Shown: piece by piece, positions 8,386 through 17,256 of the stretch
How the letters are laid out: every line of letters starts with the position of its first letter
Position numbering within the stretch: the stretch's first letter is position 1
Assembly (NCBI GenBank): GCA_031732855.1
Contig: JAVMKJ010000150.1
Span: 13,781-77,780, forward strand
Direction of reading: 5' to 3'
Length of the DNA stretch: 64,000 nucleotides
Source of the DNA: JAVMKJ01 sp031732855
GTDB taxonomy: Bacteria; Pseudomonadota; Gammaproteobacteria; Competibacterales; Competibacteraceae
Translations under genes and position numbers: made by a program
Notes under the pieces: model-generated
What the model was told of the DNA's origin: nothing
The model's input: only the letters and a program-made list of their open reading frames with translations
The model's database searches: none

Positions 8386-9012
8386 ATGAGCATTCATTCG
8401 CTTTTGATCGATTCCTCCGCGATCCCTCCCCCCTGGCGGCAGCGGCTGTTCCTGTTGTTCGTGATTGCCTGCTTTGTCGTGCCGCTGGCGGCGGCCTGGC
8501 TGCTGGTTGGTCGCTGGCGGCCGGAGGGTTCCGTCCAGCACGGCGAACTGTTGAATCCAGCCCGCCCGCTCCCGGATTTGCGCTTCGACTCGGTCGACGG
8601 ACGCCTTTTGGATGGAGCGGGATTGCGGGGACGCTGGGTGCTGGCGTACGTTGGTTCGGCCGCGGAGTGTGATGCGCGTTGCCGCACCGGCCTGTACGAC
8701 ATGCGACAAGTCCGGCTGGCTCTGGGGAAGGATATGGAAAGGGTCAAAACCGTGCTGCTGCTCGACGGAACGCCGGAGACCGGCTTGCGTCAGTGGCTGG
8801 CGGTCGAGCATGCTGCCACGACGGTTGGCGCGGCCGATGGCTCGACCCGGAACGCCCTGCTCCAGGCATTCGATCGACCGGGACGGGCAGGTGACTGGAT
8901 TTATCTGTTGGATCCCCTCGGCAATCTGCTGATGCGCTATCCGGTCGACACCGAACCGCGCGGATTGCTCGAGGATCTCCAGCGGCTGCTGAAGTGGTCG
9001 AAAATCGGATGA
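8386..9012 (+). CDS. SCO-like/thioredoxin-fold oxidase assembly protein
   Basis: 208 residues: an N-terminal membrane anchor (about residues 18-38) and a periplasmic thioredoxin-like domain. A CxxxC pair (ECDARCRTGLYDMRQV) occupies the place of the copper-binding cysteines of SCO proteins, and IYLLDPLGNLLMRYP matches the later strands of that fold. This small divergent SCO-like gene regularly lies between SURF1 and ctaA in gammaproteobacteria, so a role in CuA metallation or thiol reduction is likely but inferred. Its stop overlaps the ctaA start as ATGA. Confidence 0.78.
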   Translation: MSIHSLLIDSSAIPPPWRQRLFLLFVIACFVVPLAAAWLLVGRWRPEGSVQHGELLNPARPLPDLRFDSVDGRLLDGAGLRGRWVLAYVGSAAECDARCRTGLYDMRQVRLALGKDMERVKTVLLLDGTPETGLRQWLAVEHAATTVGAADGSTRNALLQAFDRPGRAGDWIYLLDPLGNLLMRYPVDTEPRGLLEDLQRLLKWSKIG

Positions 9013-10028
9013 GCGGCGCACGCGGAACTCCGTTTCACGGACTGGCCTGGGCGGCGCTGGTCCTGACCTTCCTGGTGGTGATTTTGGGTGCCTATGTACG
9101 GCTTTCGGACGCCGGACTGGGCTGTCCGGACTGGCCCGGTTGCTATGGTCGGCCCGATGTCCCCGACGAGGCCCACCAGATCGCCGAAGCCAACGCGGCT
9201 TATCCCCATCGTCCGGTCGAGCCAGCCAAGGCCTGGAAGGAAATGGTTCACCGTTATTTCGCCGGAGCCCTGGGGTTGTCGGTTCTGGCGCTGGCGGTGC
9301 TGGCCTGGCGGCGGCGAGGCGAACCCGGGCAGCCGCTGAGCTTGCCGCTGGCGTTGCTCGGACTGATCGTGTTCCAGGCCCTGCTGGGGATGTGGACCGT
9401 GACCTGGCAGTTGAAGCCGGTGGTGGTCATGGCCCATCTGCTGGGGGGGTTGACGACGCTGGGTTTGCTGGCCTGGCTGGTGCTGCGCCAGGGTCGGTAT
9501 GGCGCGGATTCCACGGCGGCCGACGATGGGGCGGTACTGCGCGGTTATGCCCTGCTGGGACTGGTGCTGCTGGTGGGCCAGATCGCGCTGGGCGGCTGGA
9601 CCAGCGCCAATTACGCCGCCCTGGCCTGCCCGGATTTTCCAACCTGCCAGGCCCACTGGTGGCCGCCGATGGATTTTCGGGAAGCATTCACGTTGTGGCG
9701 TGGACTCGGCATTTCCTACGAAGGCGGCGTGCTGGCCAACGATGCCCGCGTGACGATTCACATGATGCACCGGCTCGGCGCCCTGACGGTATTTCTCTAC
9801 CTGGGCTGGCTGAGTTGGCGCTTGCTGGCAACCAGTCGAAGCCGCGGCGCGCGGTTCGCCGGCTGGACCATGGCCGTCTTGCTGGTCGGCCAGCTTGCCT
9901 TGGGCATCGCGAATGTCGTTTTGCGCCTGCCGCTGCCGGTGGCGGTCGCCCACAACGCTGGCGCGGCGTTGCTGTTGCTGGCTTTGGTGGCGCTCAACCA
10001 CCTGCTTCGACCGGAACCCTTCGCATGA
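9009..10028 (+). CDS. ctaA: Heme A synthase (COX15/CtaA)
   Basis: 339 residues with eight membrane helices in two four-helix halves. Oxidises the C8 methyl of heme O to formyl, giving heme A for the aa3 oxidase. Conserved blocks: GAYVRLSDAGLGCPDWPGCYG near the N-terminus, the His-bearing EMVHRYFAG, then VVMAHLLGG, IHMMHRLGA and VAHNAGA, which supply the four heme-ligand histidines. The acidic residues of the first periplasmic loop are followed by two Cys of the CPDWPGC motif. Overlaps both neighbours by ATGA. Confidence 0.96.
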   Translation: MSGARGTPFHGLAWAALVLTFLVVILGAYVRLSDAGLGCPDWPGCYGRPDVPDEAHQIAEANAAYPHRPVEPAKAWKEMVHRYFAGALGLSVLALAVLAWRRRGEPGQPLSLPLALLGLIVFQALLGMWTVTWQLKPVVVMAHLLGGLTTLGLLAWLVLRQGRYGADSTAADDGAVLRGYALLGLVLLVGQIALGGWTSANYAALACPDFPTCQAHWWPPMDFREAFTLWRGLGISYEGGVLANDARVTIHMMHRLGALTVFLYLGWLSWRLLATSRSRGARFAGWTMAVLLVGQLALGIANVVLRLPLPVAVAHNAGAALLLLALVALNHLLRPEPFA

Positions 10029-10942
10029 TGACCGCCGCCTTCCAAACCCTGCGCGCCAGCTTCCGCCGCCACGGCCGGGATTATCTGGAATTGACCAAAC
10101 CCCGCGTGGTGGCGCTGATCACCTTCACCGCCATGGTCGGCATGCTGCTGGCGACGCCGGGGATGGTCCCTTGGGAGATTCTGCTGTTCGGTTCGCTGGG
10201 CATCGCGCTGATGGCCGGTTCCGCCGCCGCCATCAACCATCTCGTCGATCGGCGGGCCGACGCCCTGATGGCCCGCACCCGCCACCGTCCGCTGCCGAGC
10301 GGCCACCTGGAATCCTGGCAGGTATTGGGCTTTGCCGCGATCATCGGGGCACTTGGCCTCGGTCTCCTGCTGGTCTTCACCAACCCGCTGACCGCAGTGC
10401 TGACCTTCGCCTCGCTGATCGGCTACGCGGTGATCTACACGCTGTTTCTCAAGCGGGCCACGCCGCAGAACATCGTCATCGGCGGCGCGGCTGGCGCGGC
10501 GCCCCCCTTGCTCGGCTGGACGGCGGTTACCGGCCAGGTGGACTCCGGCGCGCTGCTGCTGTTCCTGATCATCTACGTCTGGACTCCACCACATTTTTGG
10601 GCGTTGGCGATCCACCGCCGCCACGATTACGCCAACGCCGACATCCCCATGCTGCCCGTCACCCACGGCGCCGCTTTCACCCGGCTGCACATCCTGCTGT
10701 ACACCATCCTGCTGTTTCTAATCACCCTGTTGCCGTTCCTGACCGGCATGAGCGGCTGGATTTATCTGGCCGGCGCCGTCGTGCTGGGCTTGCGCTTCCT
10801 GAGTTTCGCCACGCGATTGTATGCGACTGGGGACGATCGTCTCGCCATGCCGACCTTTGGGTTTTCCATCGTTTATCTGTTCGGACTGTTCGCCGCCCTG
10901 ATGCTCGATCATTATGCGCTGCGCCTGTTGGAGCAGTTGTGA
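10025..10942 (+). CDS. ctaB: Protoheme IX farnesyltransferase (heme O synthase)
   Basis: 305 residues, UbiA-type prenyltransferase. Adds a farnesyl group to heme B to make heme O, the substrate of CtaA just upstream. The substrate-binding Asp motif is visible as NHLVDRRADALMARTRHRPLP, and the cytoplasmic YTLFLKR and APPLLGW loops match the family. About nine membrane helices. Two consecutive ATGs (10025, 10028) are possible starts; the first overlaps the ctaA stop. Ends the aa3 assembly operon. Confidence 0.96.
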   Translation: MMTAAFQTLRASFRRHGRDYLELTKPRVVALITFTAMVGMLLATPGMVPWEILLFGSLGIALMAGSAAAINHLVDRRADALMARTRHRPLPSGHLESWQVLGFAAIIGALGLGLLLVFTNPLTAVLTFASLIGYAVIYTLFLKRATPQNIVIGGAAGAAPPLLGWTAVTGQVDSGALLLFLIIYVWTPPHFWALAIHRRHDYANADIPMLPVTHGAAFTRLHILLYTILLFLITLLPFLTGMSGWIYLAGAVVLGLRFLSFATRLYATGDDRLAMPTFGFSIVYLFGLFAALMLDHYALRLLEQL

Positions 10943-11164
10943 CGAGCCATATTTTCAAGTCCCTGGGAAAGTTCCCCGATTAATTCCCAATCGTTAATAA
11001 TATTAGCCGATGCTGATTGAGAAAACCCGGCAGATATTAGTAGAATAGGCCGTCGTCCAGACCCACCCAGCCGCATTTTCCAGCCTGGTTTTCAATATCG
11101 GAAAATACGTGGGAAAACAAGCAATAAACATTATAGCCCCATGGCTTGCTAAGGAGACTTGGAT

Positions 11165-12613
11165 ATGGCCCAAAGCTCAGCGTTGCCAGCCGAGCAGTAC
11201 AATTACGACATCGTCCGCAGGTTCATGATCGTTGCCATGGTCTATGGCGTGATCGGCATGGCGGTCGGTCTCTACATTGCCTGCGAATTGGCGTGGCCGT
11301 TCCTCAATTTCGACATACCCGCCATCACGTTCGGGCGTCTGCGTCCCGTGCACACCAGTCTGGTGATCTTCGGTTTCGGCGGCAGCGCCCTGTTCGCCAC
11401 ATCCTACTACATCGTGCAACGTACTTGTCAGGCACGACTGGCGTTCCCGTGGCTGGCCGAGTTCACCTTCATAGGTTGGACCGGTGGTGTGGCGCTGGGC
11501 GTGATCACTTACATGGCCGGCTTTTCCCAAGGCAAGGAGTATGCCGAGTTCGAATGGCCGCTGGATATCGCCATCACCGTGGTTTGGGTTTGCTACATCC
11601 TGGTTTACGTCGAGACCATCCGCCGGCGCAGTCAACCCCACATCTATGTCGCCAACTGGTTCTTCCTGGCCTTCCTGCTGGCCGTCGCCCTGTTGCATAT
11701 CTTCAACAATCTGGCGATGCCGGTCAGCCTGGTCAAGTCCTACAGCCTGTTCGCCGGCGTGCAGGATGCCATGACCCAGTGGTGGTACGGCCACAACGCG
11801 GTGGGGTTCTTCCTGACCGCCGCCTTCCTCGGCATGATGTATTACTTCGTCCCCAAGCAGGCCGGCCGGCCGGTCTACTCCTATCGACTGTCCATCATCC
11901 ACTTCTGGGCGTTGATCTTCCTTTATATGTGGGCCGGTGGCCATCACTTGCACTGGACCGCGTTGCCCGACTGGGTCTCGACGCTGTCCGCCACCTTCTC
12001 CGTGTTGCTGCTGATGCCCTCCTGGGGCGGCATGATCAACGGCATCATGACCCTGTCCGGCGCGTGGGACAAACTGCGCTCCGACCCGATCATGCTGTTC
12101 CTGATCACTTCGCTGTCGTTCTACGGCATGTCCACCTTCGAAGGGCCGTTGATGTCGCTGAAGAGCGTCAACGCCCTGTCGCACTATACCGACTGGACCA
12201 TCGGCCACGTGCACTCCGGCGCGCTGGGCTGGGTGGCGCTGGTAAGCTTCGGTTCCTTCTACCACCTGATTCCACGACTGTATGAGACCCGGATGTACAG
12301 CCAGACCTTGATTTACGTCCACTTCTGGCTCGCCACCATCGGCATCGTGCTGTACATCACCTCATTGTGGATCGCCGGCATCGGTCAGGGATTGATGCTG
12401 CGCAGCTTCGACGATTACGGCAATCTGGCCTACACCTTCATCGAGACCGTCGAGTTCATGCACACCCCGTACGTCTGGCGCGCGCTGGGCGGTGCTTTCT
12501 TCGTCGCGGGCACCCTGGTGATGGTGTACAACATGGTGATGACCCTGCGGGCGTCCCGTCGCGAACGAGCAGCCTTGGAAGCCAAGCTGGCGGCCAAACT
12601 GGCAAAGGCCTGA
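11165..12613 (+). CDS. ccoN: cbb3-type cytochrome c oxidase subunit I
   Basis: 482 residues, about 12 membrane helices. Catalytic subunit of the high-affinity cbb3 oxidase, holding heme b and the b3-CuB centre. Family marks: RPVHTSLVIFGFGG (low-spin heme ligand), WYGHNAVGFFLTA with the crosslinked-Tyr region, WAGGHHLHW for CuB, and TIGHVHSGALGW for the two high-spin/low-spin heme ligands. ATG 11165 has AAGGAGA 8 bases upstream, better than the TTG at 11159. A 220-base gap upstream probably carries the promoter of this oxygen-regulated operon. Confidence 0.97.
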   Translation: MAQSSALPAEQYNYDIVRRFMIVAMVYGVIGMAVGLYIACELAWPFLNFDIPAITFGRLRPVHTSLVIFGFGGSALFATSYYIVQRTCQARLAFPWLAEFTFIGWTGGVALGVITYMAGFSQGKEYAEFEWPLDIAITVVWVCYILVYVETIRRRSQPHIYVANWFFLAFLLAVALLHIFNNLAMPVSLVKSYSLFAGVQDAMTQWWYGHNAVGFFLTAAFLGMMYYFVPKQAGRPVYSYRLSIIHFWALIFLYMWAGGHHLHWTALPDWVSTLSATFSVLLLMPSWGGMINGIMTLSGAWDKLRSDPIMLFLITSLSFYGMSTFEGPLMSLKSVNALSHYTDWTIGHVHSGALGWVALVSFGSFYHLIPRLYETRMYSQTLIYVHFWLATIGIVLYITSLWIAGIGQGLMLRSFDDYGNLAYTFIETVEFMHTPYVWRALGGAFFVAGTLVMVYNMVMTLRASRRERAALEAKLAAKLAKA

Positions 12614-12642
12614 GCAGGCGCTTTCCCGGAGACTAAACAACC

Positions 12643-13380
12643 ATGCGACACGAACAAATCGAAACTAACTCCGCTCTCATGCTCGTGCTGATCCTGGTCG
12701 TGATCAGCATCGGGGGCCTGGTGGAAATCGTCCCGCTGTTCTACATCAACGAGACGGTCGAGGATGTGAAGGGCGCGGTCCGGCCCTATACCCCGCTGGA
12801 ATTGCGGGGCCGCGACATCTACATCCGCGAGGGTTGCTATCTGTGCCATTCGCAGATGATCCGGCCGTTCCGCGACGAGTGGCTGCGCTACGGCCACTAC
12901 TCGCTGGCGGCGGAGTCGCAGTACGACCATCCTTTCCAGTGGGGGTCCAAGCGCACCGGCCCCGATCTGGCGCGGGTGGGCGGCAAATACTCCAATCAAT
13001 GGCACGTGCAGCACTTGAAGGCGCCGCGCTCGGTGGTACCGCAGTCCATCATGCCGAACTATCCCTGGCTGCTGGAAAATGATCTGGATTACTCGGATGT
13101 GGCCGGTCGGATGCGTGCCTTGCGGTTTACCGGGGTGCCGTATTCCCTGACCCAAGCGGAGTATGACGCCAACGTCAAGAAGTTTGGGCCGGCCGTCGCC
13201 GATCAACTCGACATCAGCAAGGCGCAGGACAGCCTGCTCAAGCAGGCGCGCGAAAAGAACTTCGACGGCATTCCCGGCAAGATCACGGAAATGGAAGCTC
13301 TGGTCGCGTACCTGCAGGTGCTCGGCACCATGGTGGACTTCACCCAGTACGACGAAGGCTTTTTCACCACATTCCGTTGA
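12643..13380 (+). CDS. ccoO: cbb3 oxidase subunit II, monoheme cytochrome c
   Basis: 245 residues. An N-terminal membrane anchor (about 10-32) holds a periplasmic cytochrome c domain with one CxxCH (CYLCH, residues 65-69) and the SIMPNYPWL Met-ligand segment. Relays electrons from CcoP to CcoN. Conserved GCYLCHSQMIRPFRDE and the HPFQWGSKRTGPDLAR block identify it. It follows ccoN by 29 bases with a GGAGA ribosome site. Confidence 0.97.
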   Translation: MRHEQIETNSALMLVLILVVISIGGLVEIVPLFYINETVEDVKGAVRPYTPLELRGRDIYIREGCYLCHSQMIRPFRDEWLRYGHYSLAAESQYDHPFQWGSKRTGPDLARVGGKYSNQWHVQHLKAPRSVVPQSIMPNYPWLLENDLDYSDVAGRMRALRFTGVPYSLTQAEYDANVKKFGPAVADQLDISKAQDSLLKQAREKNFDGIPGKITEMEALVAYLQVLGTMVDFTQYDEGFFTTFR

Positions 13381-13418
13381 TAACCTGAACTGTGTCTCCT
13401 CCTGTTGGGGGAGACTGA

Positions 13419-13619
13419 ATGGAGCCCTGCTCGATGTTCGACTGGCTGCTGTGGTTCACCCATATGGAAAACTCCAAGCCATTGGCGTTGATACTGTTTT
13501 TTGGGGCGTTTTGCGGCATCCTGATCTATGTGTTCACCGGGAAGCGACGCGCCAAGCGGCTTGAATCCTACAAGTACATTCCATTCGACGACGACCCGCC
13601 GCAGTCCAATCCTTCATAG
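13419..13619 (+). CDS. ccoQ: cbb3 oxidase component CcoQ
   Basis: 66 residues with one membrane helix (ALILFFGAFCGILIYVF) and a short charged cytoplasmic tail containing the typical GKRRAKRLE and F-DDDPP segments. Stabilises the assembled cbb3 complex. Start ATG 13419 has GGGGGAGA directly upstream; an internal ATG at 13434 would also have a fair ribosome site. Confidence 0.85.
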   Translation: MEPCSMFDWLLWFTHMENSKPLALILFFGAFCGILIYVFTGKRRAKRLESYKYIPFDDDPPQSNPS

Positions 13620-13656
13620 GCCGGGCATCATTCCCAATCCCGCAAGGTGATGGAAA

Positions 13657-14613
13657 ATGAGTGACAATACACTGAGTAAACAACAACAACCTGGCGCGGT
13701 CCAGACTACCGGCCATGCCTGGGACGGCGATCTTCAGGAGTACAACAATCCACTGCCGCGCTGGTGGCTGTGGTGTTTCTACGGAACCGTGGTGTTCTCG
13801 GTTCTGTACTGGTTCCTGTATCCTTCCTGGCCGGTCGGCAATACCTGGCTCAAGGGCCTCAAGGTGGTGGATTACGTCACCATCGACAAGGCCACCGGCA
13901 AGGAACAGGAGAAGGAATTTCGCTGGAACACTCGTTCCCTCCTGCTGGAAGATCTGGGCGACGCCGCCAGCAACAAGCAGCGCAAGGACATGCTGGCCAA
14001 GGTCCAGGCGGCCAGTTACGATCAGATCGTCAAGGATCCCAAGATGCTGGAATTCGTGCGATCGGTCGGCAAGGGTCTGTTCGGCGACAACTGCGCCGCG
14101 TGTCATGGCCGCGGCGGTCAGGGTGTCGTGGGCATGTATCCGAACCTGACCGACGACGACTGGCTCTGGGGAGGGAGCATGGACCAGATCCATCAGACTC
14201 TGGTGCAGGGCCGCAACGGGTTCATGCCCGCTTTCGGCCAGGTGCTCAAGCCGGATCAGTTGAGCGATGTGGCCGAGTATGTGCTGACCCTATCGGGCGA
14301 AGCCAAGCCGGGCGAGGCGTCCGAGCGCGGCAAGGCGATCTTCCAGGGTCAGGTGGGTGGCTGCTACTACTGCCACGGTGCCGACGGCAAGGGCGTCCAG
14401 TCGCAGGGCGCGGCCAATCTGACCGACAAGATTTGGGCGATCGTCGATGTGCCGGCCCTCAAAACCCCGCAGGAGAAGAAAGCGGCCGTTGCGGACTTCG
14501 TCGCCAAGGGCGTGAACAACACCCGGGTGATGCCGGCCTGGAAGGATCGACTGTCGCCGACCGACGTCAAGCTGCTCGCGGTTTATGTCCATCAGTTGGG
14601 TGGGGCCAAGTAA
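13657..14613 (+). CDS. ccoP: cbb3 oxidase subunit III, diheme cytochrome c
   Basis: 318 residues. Accepts electrons from soluble cytochrome c. One membrane helix (about 36-56, WWLWCFYGTVVFSVLYW) precedes two tandem cytochrome c domains with CAACH (146-150) and CYYCH (236-240). The N-terminal HAWDGDLQEYNNPLPRWW motif is diagnostic. Ends the ccoNOQP operon; a strong hairpin follows at 14652. Confidence 0.97.
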   Translation: MSDNTLSKQQQPGAVQTTGHAWDGDLQEYNNPLPRWWLWCFYGTVVFSVLYWFLYPSWPVGNTWLKGLKVVDYVTIDKATGKEQEKEFRWNTRSLLLEDLGDAASNKQRKDMLAKVQAASYDQIVKDPKMLEFVRSVGKGLFGDNCAACHGRGGQGVVGMYPNLTDDDWLWGGSMDQIHQTLVQGRNGFMPAFGQVLKPDQLSDVAEYVLTLSGEAKPGEASERGKAIFQGQVGGCYYCHGADGKGVQSQGAANLTDKIWAIVDVPALKTPQEKKAAVADFVAKGVNNTRVMPAWKDRLSPTDVKLLAVYVHQLGGAK

Positions 14614-14651
14614 GCGAACTCATTATTGGTCGAACCCGCCAATCCTCAGCA

Positions 14652-14682
14652 CTCACCCCCCGACCGGGGGGTGAGGCGTTTA
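14652..14682 (+). terminator. Hairpin terminator after ccoNOQP
   Basis: Perfect 10-bp stem CTCACCCCCC / GGGGGGTGAG with loop GACC, followed by GCGTTTATG. The T-run is short, but the very stable stem sits just after the last ccoP codon and before the separately initiated ccoG. Confidence 0.6.
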
Positions 14683-14714
14683 TGCCGATCCGATCCATTT
14701 AAAATGAATGCCCG

Positions 14715-14762
14715 ACTCCCTTCACCCTGATCCTCTCCTCCTTGGCGGGGGGGAGGGGATCG
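14715..14762. repeat. REP-like imperfect palindrome (CCCTCACCC/GGGGAGGGG type)
   Basis: A pyrimidine-rich arm TTCACCCTGATCCTCTCC faces a purine-rich arm GGCGGGGGGGAGGGG. It resembles the tandem palindromes at 61.9-62.0 kb in composition and layout, so it is probably a diverged member of the same intergenic repeat class. Confidence 0.4.
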
Positions 14763-14871
14763 AATGATTACAGTCCAGCGCGTCGGCCTTCGTCCTTGAT
14801 GAATCGCAGTGACGATGGACGCGAATGGTGGTCAACATAGTTGTGCTTTTCAATCGCAAATTGGGTGGAAA

Positions 14872-16263
14872 ATGTCCGAAGAGACTGTCCAGCTTTATCA
14901 GAAACGTATTCAGATCTATCCGCGCTCGATTAAGGGTCCATTTCGTACTCTGAAGACCAGCATCATGATCCTGGCGTATGGCATCTATTTTCTTCTGCCC
15001 TGGCTGCGCTGGGAGCGGCCGAACGCGCCGGACCAGGCGGTGTTGTACGATCTGCCGGGGCGGCATTTCTACATTTTCGGCCTGACCGTGCAGGTACAGG
15101 ATATCTTCTGGCTGGCCGGGGTGTTGATCATCTTCGCGATCCTGCTGTTTTTCGTGACCGGGCTCGCCGGTCGGGTCTGGTGCGGCTATTTCTGCTTCCA
15201 AACCCTGTGGACCGACCTGTTCATGATGATCGAGCGTTGGGTGCAGGGCGAACGACCGGCGCGGATGCGGCTGGACAGAAAGCCCTGGAATCGCGAGAAG
15301 TTGACCAAGAAGGGAACTACTTATGCTCTTTGGTTGCTGGTGGCATTCTGGACCGGCCTGACTTTCACCATGTATTGGGTCGACGCGCCGACCCTGGTGG
15401 TGGATATCTTTCTGGGGCGGGCGTCCTACGCGGCCTACTTCACCACCTTTTTCCTGACCGCCACTACTTTCGTGATGGCGGGTCTGGCGCGCGAGCAGGT
15501 CTGCATCTACATGTGTCCCTACGCGCGATTCCAGAGCGCCATGTTCGATCATGACACCCTGATCATTTCCTATGACGCCAAGAAGGGCGAAGGGTCGAAG
15601 GGCCGGGCCAAGGAGTACCGGGGTTTGAGAACCCCCGATGAGCGGAAGGCGAAGGGCGTCGGCGAGTGCATCGATTGCGGGCATTGCGTGCAGGTCTGTC
15701 CGGTGGGGATCGACATCCGCAACGGCTTGCAGTACCAATGTATTTCCTGCGCGCTGTGCATCGACGCCTGCGAGCACGATCTGGTCAATTACACGTCCGA
15801 AAACGCGCTGAACGGGCGGGAGACCCGGTTCTTGAGACCGAAGACCATCGGTTATGGGGTAATCCTGACCGCGGCAACCCTGATCCTGACCTGGAGCGTG
15901 CTCACCCGCTCGCCCTATAGCGGGACTGTCGAGCAAATCCGCCAACCGCTGTATACCCAGCTTTCCGACGGCGGTATCCGTAACGCTTACGAGATCAAGC
16001 TGAATAACAAGCTGACGGCGCCGATGACGGTCGGCATTCGCATCGAAGGACTTCCTGGCGCGACTCTGGACATGGACGGCATGGAGCGGCTCGAGCTGGC
16101 GCCGCAGGAGCGGATCAAGTTGCTGGCGCGAGTCCAGGTTCCTCCGATCCAGCCTGGCGTGGCGGCCGGCGACAAGGTGACCTTCATCATCGAGTCGCTG
16201 GAAGGAATGCTGGCGGAGCCGATCCGTCGGGAAGTGCCGTTCTACGTACCGGAAAACGGCTGA
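14872..16263 (+). CDS. ccoG: cbb3 oxidase assembly protein CcoG (polyferredoxin)
   Basis: 463 residues. Membrane polyferredoxin that reduces Cu(II) for delivery to the cbb3 oxidase. Membrane helices flank the Cys-rich loop GRVWCGYFC and VCIYMCPYARFQ. Two 4Fe-4S motifs are visible, CIDCGHCVQVCP and CISCALCIDAC, and a C-terminal immunoglobulin-like periplasmic domain (about 370-463) follows. I chose ATG 14872 because GGTGG precedes it and the protein then begins MSEETVQLYQKRI as in relatives; a longer frame runs back to 14809. TGATG overlap with ccoH. Confidence 0.95.
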   Translation: MSEETVQLYQKRIQIYPRSIKGPFRTLKTSIMILAYGIYFLLPWLRWERPNAPDQAVLYDLPGRHFYIFGLTVQVQDIFWLAGVLIIFAILLFFVTGLAGRVWCGYFCFQTLWTDLFMMIERWVQGERPARMRLDRKPWNREKLTKKGTTYALWLLVAFWTGLTFTMYWVDAPTLVVDIFLGRASYAAYFTTFFLTATTFVMAGLAREQVCIYMCPYARFQSAMFDHDTLIISYDAKKGEGSKGRAKEYRGLRTPDERKAKGVGECIDCGHCVQVCPVGIDIRNGLQYQCISCALCIDACEHDLVNYTSENALNGRETRFLRPKTIGYGVILTAATLILTWSVLTRSPYSGTVEQIRQPLYTQLSDGGIRNAYEIKLNNKLTAPMTVGIRIEGLPGATLDMDGMERLELAPQERIKLLARVQVPPIQPGVAAGDKVTFIIESLEGMLAEPIRREVPFYVPENG

Positions 16264-17057
16264 TGAGCGATCTGCTGCTCGGCCTCGCGCTCGGCGCCGG
16301 GCTGATCGTGCTCGCCAATCTGATCCTGGTTCGCTTCGCGCGAACGAACGCGAAGCAGGCCGCCGCCGGGGTGGCCCTGACGACGCTCGGCCTCTATGTC
16401 CCCTACGCTATCGTGCGCTGGCCGGGAGGAGATGTGTTCGCGATCCACCTCGGCATTTATCTGCTCGCTTCGCTGGCGTGTGGAATATTCCCGAGCGCTC
16501 GCGCCGGTGGCAAGGGCCTGCACTGGGGACCGGCGGCGATCGGCGGGTTTTTCGTTTTCGTGGCGGTGCTGGGCGCGGTGTTCGTCGCGATCGCCGAACG
16601 TGGTTTGACTCCCGCCCTCGGAAGTTGGCTGCTGCCCGAAGCGGACAGCAAGCGCGAGGTCACGTCGATGTTCCCGGGTGTGATCTCCCACGACTTCCAG
16701 CAGAAGGAGGATCTGTACAACGACTATCTCCAGCAGGTGGAGCGCCAGCGGCAGCGCGGCTGGCGGATCCAGAAGGGCTGGCTGGGCGAGCCGGTGGCGA
16801 ACGAGCCAGCGATGTTCCGGGTGGTGGCGCGGACCCGCGAGGGCGAGCCACTGACGGGCGCGACCGTGACCGGCCAGTTTATCCGCCCCTCGACCAGCAG
16901 GCTGGATGTCGCCTTTGCTCTGGCCGAAATCAGCCCCGGCGTTTACGAATCGAAACTGATGCTGCCGGCCGCCGGCAACTGGAACCTGGTGTTGCATGTT
17001 CGCAAGGACGCCGACTTGCATGAGGTTCGTGCCGGCACTCAGGTTCTGGACCGCTAA
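16263..17057 (+). CDS. ccoH: FixH/CcoH family protein with extra N-terminal membrane region
   Basis: 264 residues. FixH/CcoH interacts with the oxidase subunits and the copper ATPase during cbb3 assembly. The C-terminal half (about 125-264) is the FixH domain: AMFRVVARTREGEPLTGA and GVYESKLMLPAAGNWNLVL. The N-terminal about 110 residues add three to four membrane helices not present in the short rhizobial FixH, as in some gammaproteobacteria. The TAA stop codon is immediately followed by the 148-bp miniature element at 17058, which separates this gene from ccoI. Confidence 0.85.
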   Translation: MSDLLLGLALGAGLIVLANLILVRFARTNAKQAAAGVALTTLGLYVPYAIVRWPGGDVFAIHLGIYLLASLACGIFPSARAGGKGLHWGPAAIGGFFVFVAVLGAVFVAIAERGLTPALGSWLLPEADSKREVTSMFPGVISHDFQQKEDLYNDYLQQVERQRQRGWRIQKGWLGEPVANEPAMFRVVARTREGEPLTGATVTGQFIRPSTSRLDVAFALAEISPGVYESKLMLPAAGNWNLVLHVRKDADLHEVRAGTQVLDR

Positions 17058-17205
17058 TACCGTTTATCAATGGATTTTATGGTTCAGAATCGTAGGGCGG
17101 GTTAGGGCGCCAGCCCGTAACCCGCCGATTTGATTGCGGTTTCGGCGGGTTACGCTTCGCTAACCCGCCCTACATGGGAAGTATAAAACCTATCGGGAAT
17201 TGGTA
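17058..17205 (+). mobile_element. 148-bp miniature inverted-repeat element (family A), copy 1
   Basis: Starts TACCGTTTATC and ends GGGAATTGGTA, with imperfect 27-bp terminal inverted repeats (about two thirds matching). The inside is two facing palindromic arms (GTAGGGCGGGTTAG ... CTAACCCGCCCTAC). It is flanked on both sides by TAA, read as a 3-bp target duplication. An identical copy in inverse orientation lies at 55052-55199. No coding capacity, so it must have been moved by a transposase encoded elsewhere. The insertion lies between ccoH and ccoI and directly abuts the ccoH stop codon. Confidence 0.9.
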
Positions 17206-17256
17206 TAACTTGCGTTCGTGCTCGCCTTCTTCACGATTCAGCCACGCATCCGTCTG

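Noticed and set aside
10943..11164. Possible FNR/ANR box upstream of ccoN
   Set aside because: TTAATTCCCAATCG and CTGATTGAGAAAAC have only partial matches to TTGAT-N4-ATCAA; neither is good enough to call.
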